A DNA stretch of 64,000 bases, taken from NCBI RefSeq assembly GCF_003403075.1, contig NZ_CP031557.1, positions 4,774,001 through 4,838,000 on the forward strand. Direction: 5' to 3'. Below the pieces are notes generated by a model, which worked only from the letters and a program-made list of their open reading frames with translations, was not told the DNA's origin and did not search any database. This DNA comes from Flavobacterium psychrotrophum (lineage in GTDB: Bacteria > Bacteroidota > Bacteroidia > Flavobacteriales > Flavobacteriaceae). The position numbers and the translations under genes were made by a program. Of the stretch, positions 8,616 through 16,876 are shown piece after piece (positions within the stretch are counted from its first letter, which is position 1; each line of letters starts with the position of its first letter).

Positions 8616-8644
8616 ACGGCTCCGCATTTGTGGAGCCGTTTTTG
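8616..8644 (+). terminator. intrinsic terminator after gltA
   Basis: Arms ACGGCTCC (8616-8623) and GGAGCCGT (8632-8639) enclose an eight-base loop and are followed by a T tract, 24 bases after the gltA stop. Confidence 0.88.
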
Positions 8645-8714
8645 TTATAATTTGGTATTTAGTTTATTTTTCCATCATTTTCCGAACAAAAATCGGTTAT
8701 TAGCCTGTATTTTT

Positions 8715-8722
8715 TATATTTG
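8715..8722 (+). promoter_or_regulatory. -7 box TATATTTG for the amidinotransferase-family gene
   Basis: This is an exact TAnnTTTG match ending 15 bases before the ATG at 8738. The expected transcript start leaves a leader of only about 10 bases. The box overlaps an in-frame TTG at 8720, which therefore cannot be the start codon. No clear -33 box is present. Confidence 0.7.
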
Positions 8723-8737
8723 CTCAAATTATCAACC

Positions 8738-9652
8738 ATGTTACACCTTAATGTAAATAACGAAACTTCACGATTACGATCGGTTATACTGGGCACAGCC
8801 CAAAGCAACGGGCCAACACCCGCATTGCACGAGGCATACGATCCAAAATCGCTTGAGCATATAAAAGCAGGCACATATCCTACAGAAGAAAGCATGGTGG
8901 CTGAAATGGATGCCCTAAATGCCGTTTTTGAAAAATATGATGTTTCGGTTTACAGGCCGCAGATCATTGCAGATTATAACCAGATATTTAGCCGCGACAT
9001 AGGTTTTGTTATTGACGATGTGTTTATATGGGCTAATATTTTGCCGGACCGTGAGCGCGAACAGGAAGCCATTCAGTATATTGTTGAAAAGGCAAACCCT
9101 GCTAAAGTGGTTAAGCCACCGGAAGAAGTGCACATTGAAGGCGGCGACGTTATAGTGTGGAACGACCATATATTTATAGGTACTTACAAAGGCAGCGATT
9201 ATAAAGAGTATATAACAGCACGTACCAATACACAGGGTGTAGACTTTATAAAGGAATTATTCCCAAGTAAGATAGTTAAGGAATTTGATCTTGTAAAATC
9301 GCGTATAGAGCCACGGGATAATGCCCTGCACCTTGATTGTTGTTTTCAGCCGGTAGGTAAAGACAAAGGTGTGATCTATAAAAGTGGTTTTAGGGAAGAA
9401 GCAGATTACCTGTACCTTGTAAACCTGTTTGGTTTCGAAAACCTTTTTCATATCGACAGGGAAGAAATGTATCATATGACCTCTAACTTTTTTTCGATAG
9501 CAGAAGATGTGGTAGTGATAGAAAAAGGCTTCACCCGCCTTAAAGCGTGGCTGCTGGAAAGAGATTTTATTGTGGAGGAAGTGCCTTACGCCGAAATATC
9601 AAAACAGGAAGGCTTGTTGCGTTGCAGTACTTTGCCATTGGCAAGGGATTAA
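8738..9652 (+). CDS. dimethylarginine dimethylaminohydrolase/arginine deiminase-family protein
   Basis: This 304-residue protein belongs to the guanidine-modifying superfamily (DDAH, arginine deiminase, amidinotransferase). Landmarks are FSRDIGFVIDD, HIEGGDVIVWND with the conserved Glu and Asp, HLDCCFQP with the catalytic His, and a C-terminal catalytic Cys in LLRCSTLPLARD. Such enzymes hydrolyse or transfer the amidine group of arginine-like substrates; the exact substrate cannot be read here. The ATG at 8738 is chosen because the -7 promoter box covers the earlier TTG. The next gene, 13 bases on, is a second member of the superfamily, so the two probably act in one arginine/citrulline pathway. 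Confidence 0.85.
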   Translation: MLHLNVNNETSRLRSVILGTAQSNGPTPALHEAYDPKSLEHIKAGTYPTEESMVAEMDALNAVFEKYDVSVYRPQIIADYNQIFSRDIGFVIDDVFIWANILPDREREQEAIQYIVEKANPAKVVKPPEEVHIEGGDVIVWNDHIFIGTYKGSDYKEYITARTNTQGVDFIKELFPSKIVKEFDLVKSRIEPRDNALHLDCCFQPVGKDKGVIYKSGFREEADYLYLVNLFGFENLFHIDREEMYHMTSNFFSIAEDVVVIEKGFTRLKAWLLERDFIVEEVPYAEISKQEGLLRCSTLPLARD

Positions 9653-9665
9653 TTATATTTGAAGT

Positions 9666-10601
9666 ATGAAACAGATTACAGATACCATATTGATGATACG
9701 CCCTGTGGCGTTCAGGATGAATGAGCAGACTGCCGTAAACAACTATTACCAAAAGGTGGTAGATAACCTGTTGCCATCAACCGTTAATGCAAAGGCGCAG
9801 CAGGAATTTGATGCTTTTGTAGAAAAGTTGCAGGCTGTAGGGGTTAATGTTATTGTAGTAGATGATACTACAGATACAGATACGCCAGATTCTGTTTTTC
9901 CTAATAACTGGGTGTCGTTTCATGAAAATGGCGATGTGGCATTGTATCCTATGTTTGCTGAGAACCGCCGAAGCGAACGCCGCGAAGATATTTTTGACAT
10001 ATTAGAAGACCGTGGTTTTGTAATAGATAATCTGGTAGATTATACCAGTGCCGAAGAAGAAGGCCTTTTTCTTGAAGGTACCGGTAGCCTGGTACTCGAT
10101 AGGGAAAATCATAAGGCATACTGTGCGCTTTCGCCCCGCGCGGAAGAAGAACTGGTAATTGAGTACTGCGAAGACTTTGACCTGGGTCCGGTTATCTTTG
10201 AAGCGTTCCAGACGGTAGATGGCGAGCGTGTGCATATATACCACACCAATGTAATGATGTGCATAGGCAGTACGTTTGCAGTAATTTGTGCAGATTGTAT
10301 TGATGATAAAACAGAGCGTAAAATGGTGCTGTCTAACCTTAGGGGAGATGGCAAAGAAGTGATATTGCTTACAGAGGAGCAGCTTAATCATTTTGCGGGT
10401 AATATGCTACAGGTGCAGGGCAGCGAAAAAAGCTATCTTGTAATGAGCGATGCGGCTTATAGTGTGCTGACAAAAGACCAGATATCAAGAATAGAAAAAC
10501 ATACCGAGATACTTACGGCTAACCTTGATACCATTGAGGCCTGTGGTGGCGGAAGCGCGCGCTGCATGATGGCAGAAATATTTTTATTAAAAAAACAGTA
10601 A
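9666..10601 (+). CDS. ctlX: citrulline utilization hydrolase CtlX-like protein
   Basis: This 311-residue protein of the same superfamily resembles the CtlX group, named for citrulline use in Francisella. Visible motifs are DSVFPNNWVSFH, FLEGTGSLVLDR with the conserved Glu, YHTNVMMCIG with the catalytic His, and GGGSARCMMAEIF with the catalytic Cys near the C-terminus. It lies 13 bases after the DDAH-like gene and 24 before the Rrf2 gene on the same strand. The pairing suggests breakdown of arginine derivatives to ornithine or citrulline, which is inference. Confidence 0.87.
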   Translation: MKQITDTILMIRPVAFRMNEQTAVNNYYQKVVDNLLPSTVNAKAQQEFDAFVEKLQAVGVNVIVVDDTTDTDTPDSVFPNNWVSFHENGDVALYPMFAENRRSERREDIFDILEDRGFVIDNLVDYTSAEEEGLFLEGTGSLVLDRENHKAYCALSPRAEEELVIEYCEDFDLGPVIFEAFQTVDGERVHIYHTNVMMCIGSTFAVICADCIDDKTERKMVLSNLRGDGKEVILLTEEQLNHFAGNMLQVQGSEKSYLVMSDAAYSVLTKDQISRIEKHTEILTANLDTIEACGGGSARCMMAEIFLLKKQ

Positions 10602-10625
10602 CTTTACCAAAAGTAACAGCTCACT

Positions 10626-11048
10626 ATGCTTAGTAAAAAAACGAAGTACGGACTTAAAGCCCTTATATACATTGCGCGGCAAAATGCTACTGCGCCGGTG
10701 CTTATTTCTGATATTTCGGAAAAAGAGCAGATACCCAAGAAATTTCTTGAAGCCATTTTGCTCGACCTTAAAAAGTTTGGCATATTGGGCTCTAAGAAAG
10801 GAAAAGGCGGAGGCTATTATCTGATGAAAGATCCTAATACCGTTACAGCTGCAACATTAATACGCGTGCTGGATGGGCCTATAGCCATGCTGCCGTGTGT
10901 AAGCCTTAACTTTTATGAACGCTGCGACGACTGCCCTGATGAAGATGCCTGCTCGCTACACCATTTTCTTGAAAATGTACGCGACAGCACGCTTAATATG
11001 CTTCAGGATAAAACCCTGGCAATGCTTGCCGGGCTAGGGGAGTATTAG
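10626..11048 (+). CDS. Rrf2-family transcriptional regulator
   Basis: This 140-residue protein has an N-terminal winged helix typical of Rrf2 proteins (YGLKALIYIARQ near the start and GGGYYLMKDP for the wing). A cluster of four Cys lies at residues 91, 100, 103 and 109 in the region that binds a [2Fe-2S] cluster in IscR. Rrf2 members sense Fe-S status, redox or cysteine (IscR, NsrR, CymR). It sits directly before the cysH-cysD-cysN operon, whose promoter has a palindrome, so control of sulfate assimilation is a reasonable inference. It may be co-transcribed with ctlX. Confidence 0.9.
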   Translation: MLSKKTKYGLKALIYIARQNATAPVLISDISEKEQIPKKFLEAILLDLKKFGILGSKKGKGGGYYLMKDPNTVTAATLIRVLDGPIAMLPCVSLNFYERCDDCPDEDACSLHHFLENVRDSTLNMLQDKTLAMLAGLGEY

Positions 11049-11100
11049 AGACGCAGCTCGCTTATTTTAATGAGTTACTGCAATAGAAGGAATCAGTTTT

Positions 11101-11286
11101 GTCATTCCGGTGTTAGGAGGAATCTCATGAAATTCAATGACTATAGAGATTGCTACATTCCGCTGCGCTGCATTCGTAATGATGTAATGTGAAGAAAGTA
11201 TTCTAAAATCCACGTTCCATTATTTAGCTTCTAATTTTTGAGAAAGGAGATTCTTCATTCCGCTTCGCTACAATCAGAATGACAAC
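11101..11286. repeat. degenerate intergenic repeat, two related copies
   Basis: The gap between the Rrf2 gene and cysH holds two related pieces, at about 11147-11184 and 11247-11286. Each starts GAGATT and contains CATTCCGCT followed by a CGCT and an AATGA. A segment at 11101-11128 matches them in inverted orientation (GTCATTCCG, then GGAATCTCAT). Such foldback pieces are common between genes in Bacteroidetes. No coding frame is convincing, and nothing else is seen up to 11392. Confidence 0.6.
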
Positions 11287-11392
11287 GACTTTATCAAATC
11301 CTTAAAAATCCGTGCTTTCGTAGCATCTGCTAAATCCGCGTTCCAAAAAAAACCGAAGCTCCAAAAAGCCACAATAAAAAATTTTTCAAACT

Positions 11393-11411
11393 CTCTATAA
11401 TTTCCATAGAG
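11393..11411. promoter_or_regulatory. palindrome at the cysH promoter, candidate Rrf2 operator
   Basis: The 19-base sequence CTCTATAATTTCCATAGAG has 6-base arms (11393-11398 and 11406-11411) around seven bases. It ends six bases before the -7 box at 11418, covering the expected -33 region. The placement fits a repressor site. The neighbouring Rrf2 gene is the obvious candidate, but binding is inferred. Confidence 0.55.
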
Positions 11412-11417
11412 TAATAG

Positions 11418-11425
11418 TATATTTG
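11418..11425 (+). promoter_or_regulatory. -7 box TATATTTG for cysH-cysD-cysN
   Basis: This exact TAnnTTTG match lies 37 bases before the ATG at 11462. It covers the in-frame TTG at 11423, which excludes that codon as the start. Confidence 0.7.
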
Positions 11426-11461
11426 AAAAATATTACAGTTACGCATTTTTTGGAGACGACG

Positions 11462-12178
11462 ATGAAGGAGAAAATAGACTACCTAAACAAGGAATTACAG
11501 GGATTGCCACTGGCAGAATCCATTCCGCTTATCATTAAAAACTTCGACGGTAAAAAGGTGTTTTCCACTTCTTTTGGCATCGAAGACCAGGTGCTTACGC
11601 ATTTTATTGCCCCTTATGCTGAATTTGTAAATACATTTACACTTGATACCGGGCGCCAGTTTGCCGAAACCTATGAGGTTTTTCAGCGTACCCAGAACAA
11701 ATATCCTAAACTTAATATCAAAACCTTTTTTCCTGATGCAGCAGATATCAATACGTATGTTTCTGAGCAGGGAATAAACGGCTTTTACAACAGCATAGAA
11801 AGCAGGAAAGAATGCTGTCGCATCCGTAAAGTGGTGCCATTGGGCAAAGCCATTAAAGGCGCTGAACTCTGGATTACCGGCCTGCGTGCCGAACAAAGCG
11901 AGAACCGCAGCGATATGCAGTTCCTGGAATGGGATGAGGCGAATCAACTGGTAAAATTCAATCCGCTTTTACATTATACGCTAAAGGAAACCGAGGCGTT
12001 AATAGATACTTATAATATTCCCCTAAACAGTTTGTATAAAAAAGGCTACCTGAGTATTGGCTGTGCTCCATGTACCCGTGCGTTGGCCGAAGGCGAGCCC
12101 TTCCGTGCCGGGCGCTGGTGGTGGGAAGACGGCAAAAAAGAGTGCGGCCTGCACATACATACGGATAAAAATTACTAA
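11462..12178 (+). CDS. cysH: assimilatory adenylyl-sulfate (APS) reductase
   Basis: This 238-residue protein is of the PAPS/APS reductase family, which reduces activated sulfate to sulfite in cysteine synthesis. It has the nucleotide-binding FSTSFGIEDQV loop, the FTLDTGRQF motif and the C-terminal catalytic ECGLH. It also has a CC pair (KECCRIRK) and a CAPC pair (IGCAPCTRALAEGEPFRAGRW). In this family those Cys bind a [4Fe-4S] cluster and mark enzymes that prefer APS over PAPS. It ends one base before cysD, so the operon is tightly packed. A palindrome overlaps the promoter. Confidence 0.94.
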   Translation: MKEKIDYLNKELQGLPLAESIPLIIKNFDGKKVFSTSFGIEDQVLTHFIAPYAEFVNTFTLDTGRQFAETYEVFQRTQNKYPKLNIKTFFPDAADINTYVSEQGINGFYNSIESRKECCRIRKVVPLGKAIKGAELWITGLRAEQSENRSDMQFLEWDEANQLVKFNPLLHYTLKETEALIDTYNIPLNSLYKKGYLSIGCAPCTRALAEGEPFRAGRWWWEDGKKECGLHIHTDKNY

Positions 12179-12179
12179 T

Positions 12180-13085
12180 ATGGCACAAAACATAGCATCA
12201 CATCTACAAACTCTTGAGGACGAAAGCATCTACATCATCCGTGAGGTAGTGTCGCAGTTCCAAAAGCCGGTATTGCTTTTTAGCGGAGGTAAAGACAGCA
12301 TAACGCTGGCACGCCTGGCGCAAAAAGCTTTTTATCCTGCTAAAATTCCGTTTCCGTTCCTGCACATAGATACAGGGCACAACTTTCCTGAGACCATTAC
12401 CTTTCGCGACCAGCTGGTTGAAGAGCTTGGCGTAGAGCTTATAGTGCGTTACGTTCAGGATAGTATAGACCAGAACAAGGCGCAGGAAGAAACCGGAAAA
12501 TATGCCAGCCGTAATGCATTGCAAACCGTTACACTTTTAGATGCGATAGAAGAATTTGGCTTTGATGCCTGTATGGGTGGTGCAAGGCGCGATGAAGAAA
12601 AGAGCCGTGCCAAAGAACGTATTTTTTCTGTTCGGGATGATTTCGGGCAATGGGATGCGAAAAAGCAACGCCCTGAGCTCTTCAATATTTTTAACGGTAA
12701 GATCGCTTTTGGCGAAAATGTACGCGCTTTCCCCATCAGTAACTGGACGGAGGAAGACGTGTGGACCTACATTAAACAAGAAGGCATTGGCCTGCCTACC
12801 ATATATTTTGCGCATGAGCGTAAACTGGTAAAACGCGATGGCGCATACCTGGCATGGAGCGAACACCTTAACCTTGTGGATAGTGATGAGATTGAAGATC
12901 GTGTTGTGCGTTTCCGTACTGTGGGCGACATGACGTGTACGGCGGCATTTGTAAGCGACGCTTCGGTTATTGATGATATTATGTATGAAAACAAATCTTC
13001 TAAATCTTCTGAGCGAGGCGCCCGTATGGACGATAAGCGTAGTGAGGCTGCCCTGGAGCAAAGGAAAAAGGGAGGATATTTTTAA
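12180..13085 (+). CDS. cysD: sulfate adenylyltransferase subunit 2
   Basis: This 301-residue protein is the small catalytic subunit of ATP sulfurylase and forms APS from ATP and sulfate. It has the PP-loop LLFSGGKDSITLARLA, the FLHIDTGHNFPET motif, FDACMGGARRDEEKSRAKERIFS, and a C-terminal end typical of CysD (ERGARMDDKRSEAALEQRKK, then GGYF). The ATG at 12180, one base after the cysH stop, gives the usual family length. A longer frame overlaps cysH and is not needed. CysN follows after 123 bases. Confidence 0.96.
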   Translation: MAQNIASHLQTLEDESIYIIREVVSQFQKPVLLFSGGKDSITLARLAQKAFYPAKIPFPFLHIDTGHNFPETITFRDQLVEELGVELIVRYVQDSIDQNKAQEETGKYASRNALQTVTLLDAIEEFGFDACMGGARRDEEKSRAKERIFSVRDDFGQWDAKKQRPELFNIFNGKIAFGENVRAFPISNWTEEDVWTYIKQEGIGLPTIYFAHERKLVKRDGAYLAWSEHLNLVDSDEIEDRVVRFRTVGDMTCTAAFVSDASVIDDIMYENKSSKSSERGARMDDKRSEAALEQRKKGGYF

Positions 13086-13089
13086 TTAA

Positions 13090-13134
13090 AATAATTTCGC
13101 AAAGGCTCGCAAAGAAGTCGCAAAGACACACAAA
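13090..13134. repeat. CGCAAAG repeat piece between cysD and cysN
   Basis: Three CGCAAAG units in a row plus a diverged fourth (CACAAAG) begin with an AATTTCGCAAAG sequence close to the left arm of the foldback repeat at 18193. It appears to be a remnant of the same intergenic family. Confidence 0.55.
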
Positions 13135-13165
13135 GTTTTAGCTTATTTACGTTTCGAAATTGGCT

Positions 13166-13195
13166 AGCGGCTCAGGACTAAAAGGCTCAGCCGCT
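13166..13195 (+). promoter_or_regulatory. hairpin in the cysD-cysN gap
   Basis: Arms AGCGGCT (13166-13172) and AGCCGCT (13189-13195) enclose 16 bases, 13 bases before the cysN ATG. No T tract follows. It might tune the cysD:cysN ratio or be part of a repeat. Confidence 0.4.
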
Positions 13196-13208
13196 TAAAA
13201 ATAAAATT

Positions 13209-14450
13209 ATGGATCTATTACGCATAAATACAGCCGGTAGTGTTGACGACGGCAAGAGTACCCTCATAGGACGTTTTTTAAACGACAGTAATGCCCTTAC
13301 CATTGAACAGGTAGAGCTTATAGAACGCAAAACCAAAGAGAAGGGTATGGATGACCTTGACTTCTCTGTGCTTACCGATGGCCTTATTGCCGAACGGGAG
13401 CAGGGTATTACCATAGATGTTGCGCACATTTACTTTTCGAGCGAATCGCGCAAGTTTATCATTGCTGATAGCCCGGGGCATGTAGAATATACCCGCAATA
13501 TGGTTACTGGAGCATCTAACTCTGAGGTATCGATCATACTTATTGATGCCCGTAAGGGACTACTGGAGCAAACCCACAGGCATTATTTTATAAGCTGCCT
13601 GCTACGGTTAAAAACCGTGGTTTTCTGTATCAATAAAATGGATCTGGTTAATTATAGTGAAGATACTTTTCTTAACATAGCTGCCGAGATCAATAAAATG
13701 ACTGCCGGGTTTGCATATAAGCCCGATGTGCATGTGTTGCCTATAAGTTCGCTTAAAGGAGATAATGTAGTATTTTCTTCGGGCAATACTACATGGTATG
13801 GCGGTGGCACGCTAAGTGATATTTTGCATGGTATTAAACCTAATGTTGCCGATACAGACGTGTTCCGTATGGATGTGCAGCAGGTACTGCATGTGCAGAA
13901 CAACGAATTTACAGATTACCGTGCTTATGCCGGCCGTATTATAAGCGGAGAAGTTTCGGTAGGAGATAGCATTACGGTATTGCCATCGGGTACGAGTAGT
14001 GAGGTGGTAGAGGTACGCAAGTTTACTAATACATTTACTACAGCAAAGGCAGGCGAATCGGTTCAATTACGTCTTGCAACTGATGTTGATGTTAGCCGCG
14101 GTATGATACTGGTGCAACAGCCAAACGAAAGGCTATTGGCTAAAGACATTAGTGCGACAATAGTATGGATGGATGAAAAAGCATCACAACCGGGTGGTAA
14201 ATATATTTTGCAGGCAGGTACACGCACAGTAGTTTGTAAACTGCAAGGTATTGACGCCATTATTCCGCCAGAAAATCCGGCAGCAGTATATGAATCGGCT
14301 ACATTAAAGCTAAATGACATTGCTAAAGTGCAGATAAAAACGGCGGCTCCGGCTTTCCTCGATGCTTTTGAGGCGAACAGGGGCAACGGAGCATTTATTC
14401 TAATCGACCCCCAAAGCAACAATACCATTGCGGTGGGGTTTGTATCATAG
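13209..14450 (+). CDS. cysN: sulfate adenylyltransferase subunit 1 (GTPase)
   Basis: This 413-residue translation-factor-like GTPase activates CysD by GTP hydrolysis. GTP-binding motifs are GSVDDGKSTLIGRFL (G1), DSPGHVEYTRNM (G3) and NKMDL (G4). A beta-barrel domain II follows at about residues 215-300. At 413 residues it is shorter than the roughly 475-residue E. coli protein, and no CysC (APS kinase) domain is fused. The lack of APS kinase agrees with CysH using APS directly. The stop lies inside an 8-base tandem repeat. Confidence 0.95.
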   Translation: MDLLRINTAGSVDDGKSTLIGRFLNDSNALTIEQVELIERKTKEKGMDDLDFSVLTDGLIAEREQGITIDVAHIYFSSESRKFIIADSPGHVEYTRNMVTGASNSEVSIILIDARKGLLEQTHRHYFISCLLRLKTVVFCINKMDLVNYSEDTFLNIAAEINKMTAGFAYKPDVHVLPISSLKGDNVVFSSGNTTWYGGGTLSDILHGIKPNVADTDVFRMDVQQVLHVQNNEFTDYRAYAGRIISGEVSVGDSITVLPSGTSSEVVEVRKFTNTFTTAKAGESVQLRLATDVDVSRGMILVQQPNERLLAKDISATIVWMDEKASQPGGKYILQAGTRTVVCKLQGIDAIIPPENPAAVYESATLKLNDIAKVQIKTAAPAFLDAFEANRGNGAFILIDPQSNNTIAVGFVS

Positions 14451-14478
14451 TTACATAGTTACATAGTTACATAGTTAC
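14447..14478. repeat. tandem repeat, four copies of ATAGTTAC
   Basis: Four exact copies of the 8-base unit ATAGTTAC run in a row. The first copy contains the cysN stop codon (TAG 14448-14450). Copy number probably varies by slippage. Confidence 0.9.
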
Positions 14479-14512
14479 AAAGAGGCAAAGTTTCAGAGTT
14501 TGACGAAATATA

Positions 14513-14543
14513 AAATACGGCAATCGTTAAGGTTGCCGTATTT
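14513..14543. terminator. bidirectional terminator between cysN and a DUF1398 gene
   Basis: Arms AAATACGGCAA (14513-14523) and TTGCCGTATTT (14533-14543) form a perfect 11-base stem with a nine-base loop. T-rich sequence follows on the + side and T's lie on the - side. It separates convergent genes. Confidence 0.88.
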
Positions 14544-14547
14544 GTTT

Positions 14548-14946
14548 TTAAAGCTGTCTTGGCTGCGGTATTACTTCAGTAATCATGGCATTGCGTGCTT
14601 TATCATAATAAGTGCAGGTAAGGTTAATTATGTCTACCGTCCATTTTTCAACGCCATCTTCAGCGGCGTGTCCGCAAAAGGTAAGGTAATTGGTTTCGCC
14701 TGCCTGGTGAATTTTTAAGTGGTGCTGTAGCTGTACAGCATTACCGGTATTTGCTACGATGAGATCCTCATATTTTGAGGGTGCTGCCAGTTCATAGTCA
14801 ATACCATTGTAAATAGTGTGCCCGTCTGCTACATACTGGCTGTACTGTACTATGCCCAGCTTTTTTAAATCCTGTACATATTGTGGGAAATCTGCACCGC
14901 TTTTTACTTTGGCATGTGCCGCCTTTATTTGGTCGAGTGTAAACAT
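14548..14946 (-). CDS. DUF1398-family protein
   Basis: This 132-residue cytoplasmic protein opens MFTLDQIKAAHAKVKSGADFP. It has the typical DGHTIYNG and TFCGHAAEDGVEKWTVDI segments and the TCTYYDKARNAM ending of the DUF1398 family. The family is widespread but has no established function. It is convergent with cysN, with a shared terminator between them. Confidence 0.8.
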   Translation of the reverse strand: MFTLDQIKAAHAKVKSGADFPQYVQDLKKLGIVQYSQYVADGHTIYNGIDYELAAPSKYEDLIVANTGNAVQLQHHLKIHQAGETNYLTFCGHAAEDGVEKWTVDIINLTCTYYDKARNAMITEVIPQPRQL

Positions 14947-14976
14947 GTTATGTATGTTTTATTAATATTTTAATGA

Positions 14977-16002
14977 CTACTTCCAGGTGGTTTTTTCATT
15001 ATAATTTATTCTGTTCAGATATTTCATTATATGATCATCCATCTTGGGCTTTAAATCATTGTAAAGCTTGTCATAAATGGGTGCTTTATACTTGTGTATC
15101 GCCTTGAAAACATAATCTTCGTTATCATTAAAATACCATTTATCAGGATAATTTGATTTATCTAAAAGAGATTCCAGCAATTTCAGGCTTTTTCCTGATC
15201 TGTAACTAGCAACTGACCGGCAATAATATTCCAAGACATTATAAGATTGCTGTTTTTTCTTTTTAATATTTTCTTTGAAATACTTTTCAAGTATCGGGAA
15301 AAATACTTCCTGCGGATTAATTTCAATGGCTCTGAATACCCAGTAGCCACAAGGTTCTTCAAGATTATTAAAAATGTCGTGTAAAAAAGGCAGGTCTTGT
15401 TCTTTTTTAAATTTTGATAGCGCGTAGCATGCGCCAAGCTGCGTACCACACCGGTCAGTTTTTACACTGCACTTTGACTTAATGACGGAGTAATACCTTT
15501 CATTAGGATTAATTTCCTGAATCATCCAGTCAGAAACTTCCAGGTATGGATGCTTTAAAAGTACGCTGTCTATTAAAATGTTCTTTTGTTTTTGTGTCAA
15601 AATATGCTGCGCTTTCCGGATCATTAGGTCAGATATTGTGAATAAACCGCCGGCATCATCATAATACCACCAGGTTACCTTTGCAGTATCATTAAGATGG
15701 CGGATCAATATATCGAAAAATTTTTCATCTTTTCTGTTTATAAGGGCCCTGTATCCAATAATTCTTAAGATCGGTTTTTTTGAAAGGATTATCTTTTGTA
15801 GTTCATCTTTGGTACATACTTTTTCCAGATAATTTGTAGCAATAGTATCATTAACGGGAAGCTGTTTTTCCTTTGACAATTTTTTTAGGGTCATATTTAC
15901 CTCACTTCTAAAATCGGAAGGTTCATAAGGGTATTTTTCTTTTTTTTCGCAGGAAGACAGAGTTACAAATATTAAAGCACAGAGGAAAAGATTTAATTTC
16001 AT
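14977..16002 (-). CDS. lipoprotein with HEAT-like helices, unknown function
   Basis: This 341-residue protein has a lipoprotein signal ending in LSSC, with Cys at residue 18. The body is rich in Lys, Leu and Asp and seems to be made of repeated helical pairs, for example KPILRIIGYRALINRKDEKFF and CGTQLGACYALSKFKKEQDL. This resembles HEAT repeats and suggests a protein-binding scaffold at the membrane. No catalytic motif is seen. It sits 30 bases upstream of the DUF1398 gene on the same strand. Confidence 0.68.
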   Translation of the reverse strand: MKLNLFLCALIFVTLSSCEKKEKYPYEPSDFRSEVNMTLKKLSKEKQLPVNDTIATNYLEKVCTKDELQKIILSKKPILRIIGYRALINRKDEKFFDILIRHLNDTAKVTWWYYDDAGGLFTISDLMIRKAQHILTQKQKNILIDSVLLKHPYLEVSDWMIQEINPNERYYSVIKSKCSVKTDRCGTQLGACYALSKFKKEQDLPFLHDIFNNLEEPCGYWVFRAIEINPQEVFFPILEKYFKENIKKKKQQSYNVLEYYCRSVASYRSGKSLKLLESLLDKSNYPDKWYFNDNEDYVFKAIHKYKAPIYDKLYNDLKPKMDDHIMKYLNRINYNEKTTWK

Positions 16003-16167
16003 ATTTGCGTGAGTGTTGGTTTACCCAAATGTACAGATTTATATAAATCCTCTGCGAAATTTTGTACTTCCTTTGCGGCTCTTTATGAAATATTGTACTG
16101 TATGTACTTTCATTTTTTTTGAACGATAATTAACACGACTACAGTGTCTTTGTGTTTTATTGCTTGT

Positions 16168-16175
16168 TAAATTTG
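16168..16175 (+). promoter_or_regulatory. -7 box TAAATTTG for the TetR/UbiB operon
   Basis: Exact TAnnTTTG match 21 bases before the ATG at 16196. A TTTG at 16149-16152 is 15 bases upstream, shorter than the usual spacing of about 19. Confidence 0.6.
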
Positions 16176-16195
16176 TACTACTAACACTTTAAGTT

Positions 16196-16864
16196 ATGGC
16201 AACGAAGAAAGCACAACAACCAACCCCGCTTACAAAATCTGATATTATTGATCAATATGCCGACTACTGCCTTATGCACGGCCACAAACCTGCAACTGTA
16301 TATAAGTTTGCAAAAAATAACGGCTATGAGGAAGCCGAATTTTACAAGTACTTTACTTCTTTTGATACGCTGGAACGTTTTTACTTTACCGAGATGTTTA
16401 ACCATGCGCTCGAAACCCTTGAGGCTTCTCCTGCTTATGGTGAGTTTGGAGGGTTAGAAAAACTGTCGGCGTTTTACTTCACATTTTTTGAGATCGCTAC
16501 AGCAAACCGCAGTTTTGTGGTATACAGCCTTACCGAAGGTAGCGGCGCACTCAAAAATCTGCTAAAACTGCGCGAGCTTCGCAAAGAGTTTACAGTATTT
16601 GCGCAGGCAGTATTGGATAAGCCTTTTGAAACCCAGCACCCACGTGCCGATAAGCTACAACAGGATGCCCTACGCGAAGGTGCATGGCTGCAATTTTTGG
16701 CCATTTTTAAATTCTGGCTGAGGGATACCTCTCCGGGCTTTGAAAAGACCGACATTTTTATCGAGAAATCGGTTAAGGCGTCGGGCGACTTAGTGTACAA
16801 TTCGCCACTGCAAAGCCTGTTTGACCTGGGCAAATTCATCTGGAAAGAAAAATTCACGGTTTAA
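16196..16864 (+). CDS. TetR-like regulator
   Basis: This 222-residue protein has an N-terminal TetR-type helix-turn-helix at about residues 15-62 (KPATVYKFAKNNG for the recognition region, then EAEFYKYFTSFDTLERFYF). A helical ligand-binding domain follows. It starts 12 bases or so before, and probably shares a transcript with, a UbiB-type kinase gene, so it may control that gene or membrane-lipid or quinone balance. The ligand is unknown. Confidence 0.72.
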   Translation: MATKKAQQPTPLTKSDIIDQYADYCLMHGHKPATVYKFAKNNGYEEAEFYKYFTSFDTLERFYFTEMFNHALETLEASPAYGEFGGLEKLSAFYFTFFEIATANRSFVVYSLTEGSGALKNLLKLRELRKEFTVFAQAVLDKPFETQHPRADKLQQDALREGAWLQFLAIFKFWLRDTSPGFEKTDIFIEKSVKASGDLVYNSPLQSLFDLGKFIWKEKFTV

Positions 16865-16876
16865 AATTAAGCTGAC

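Noticed and set aside
12057..12179. Upstream extension of cysD into cysH
   Set aside because: The ATG at 12180 gives the normal family length. The extra 41 residues are the cysH sequence in another frame.
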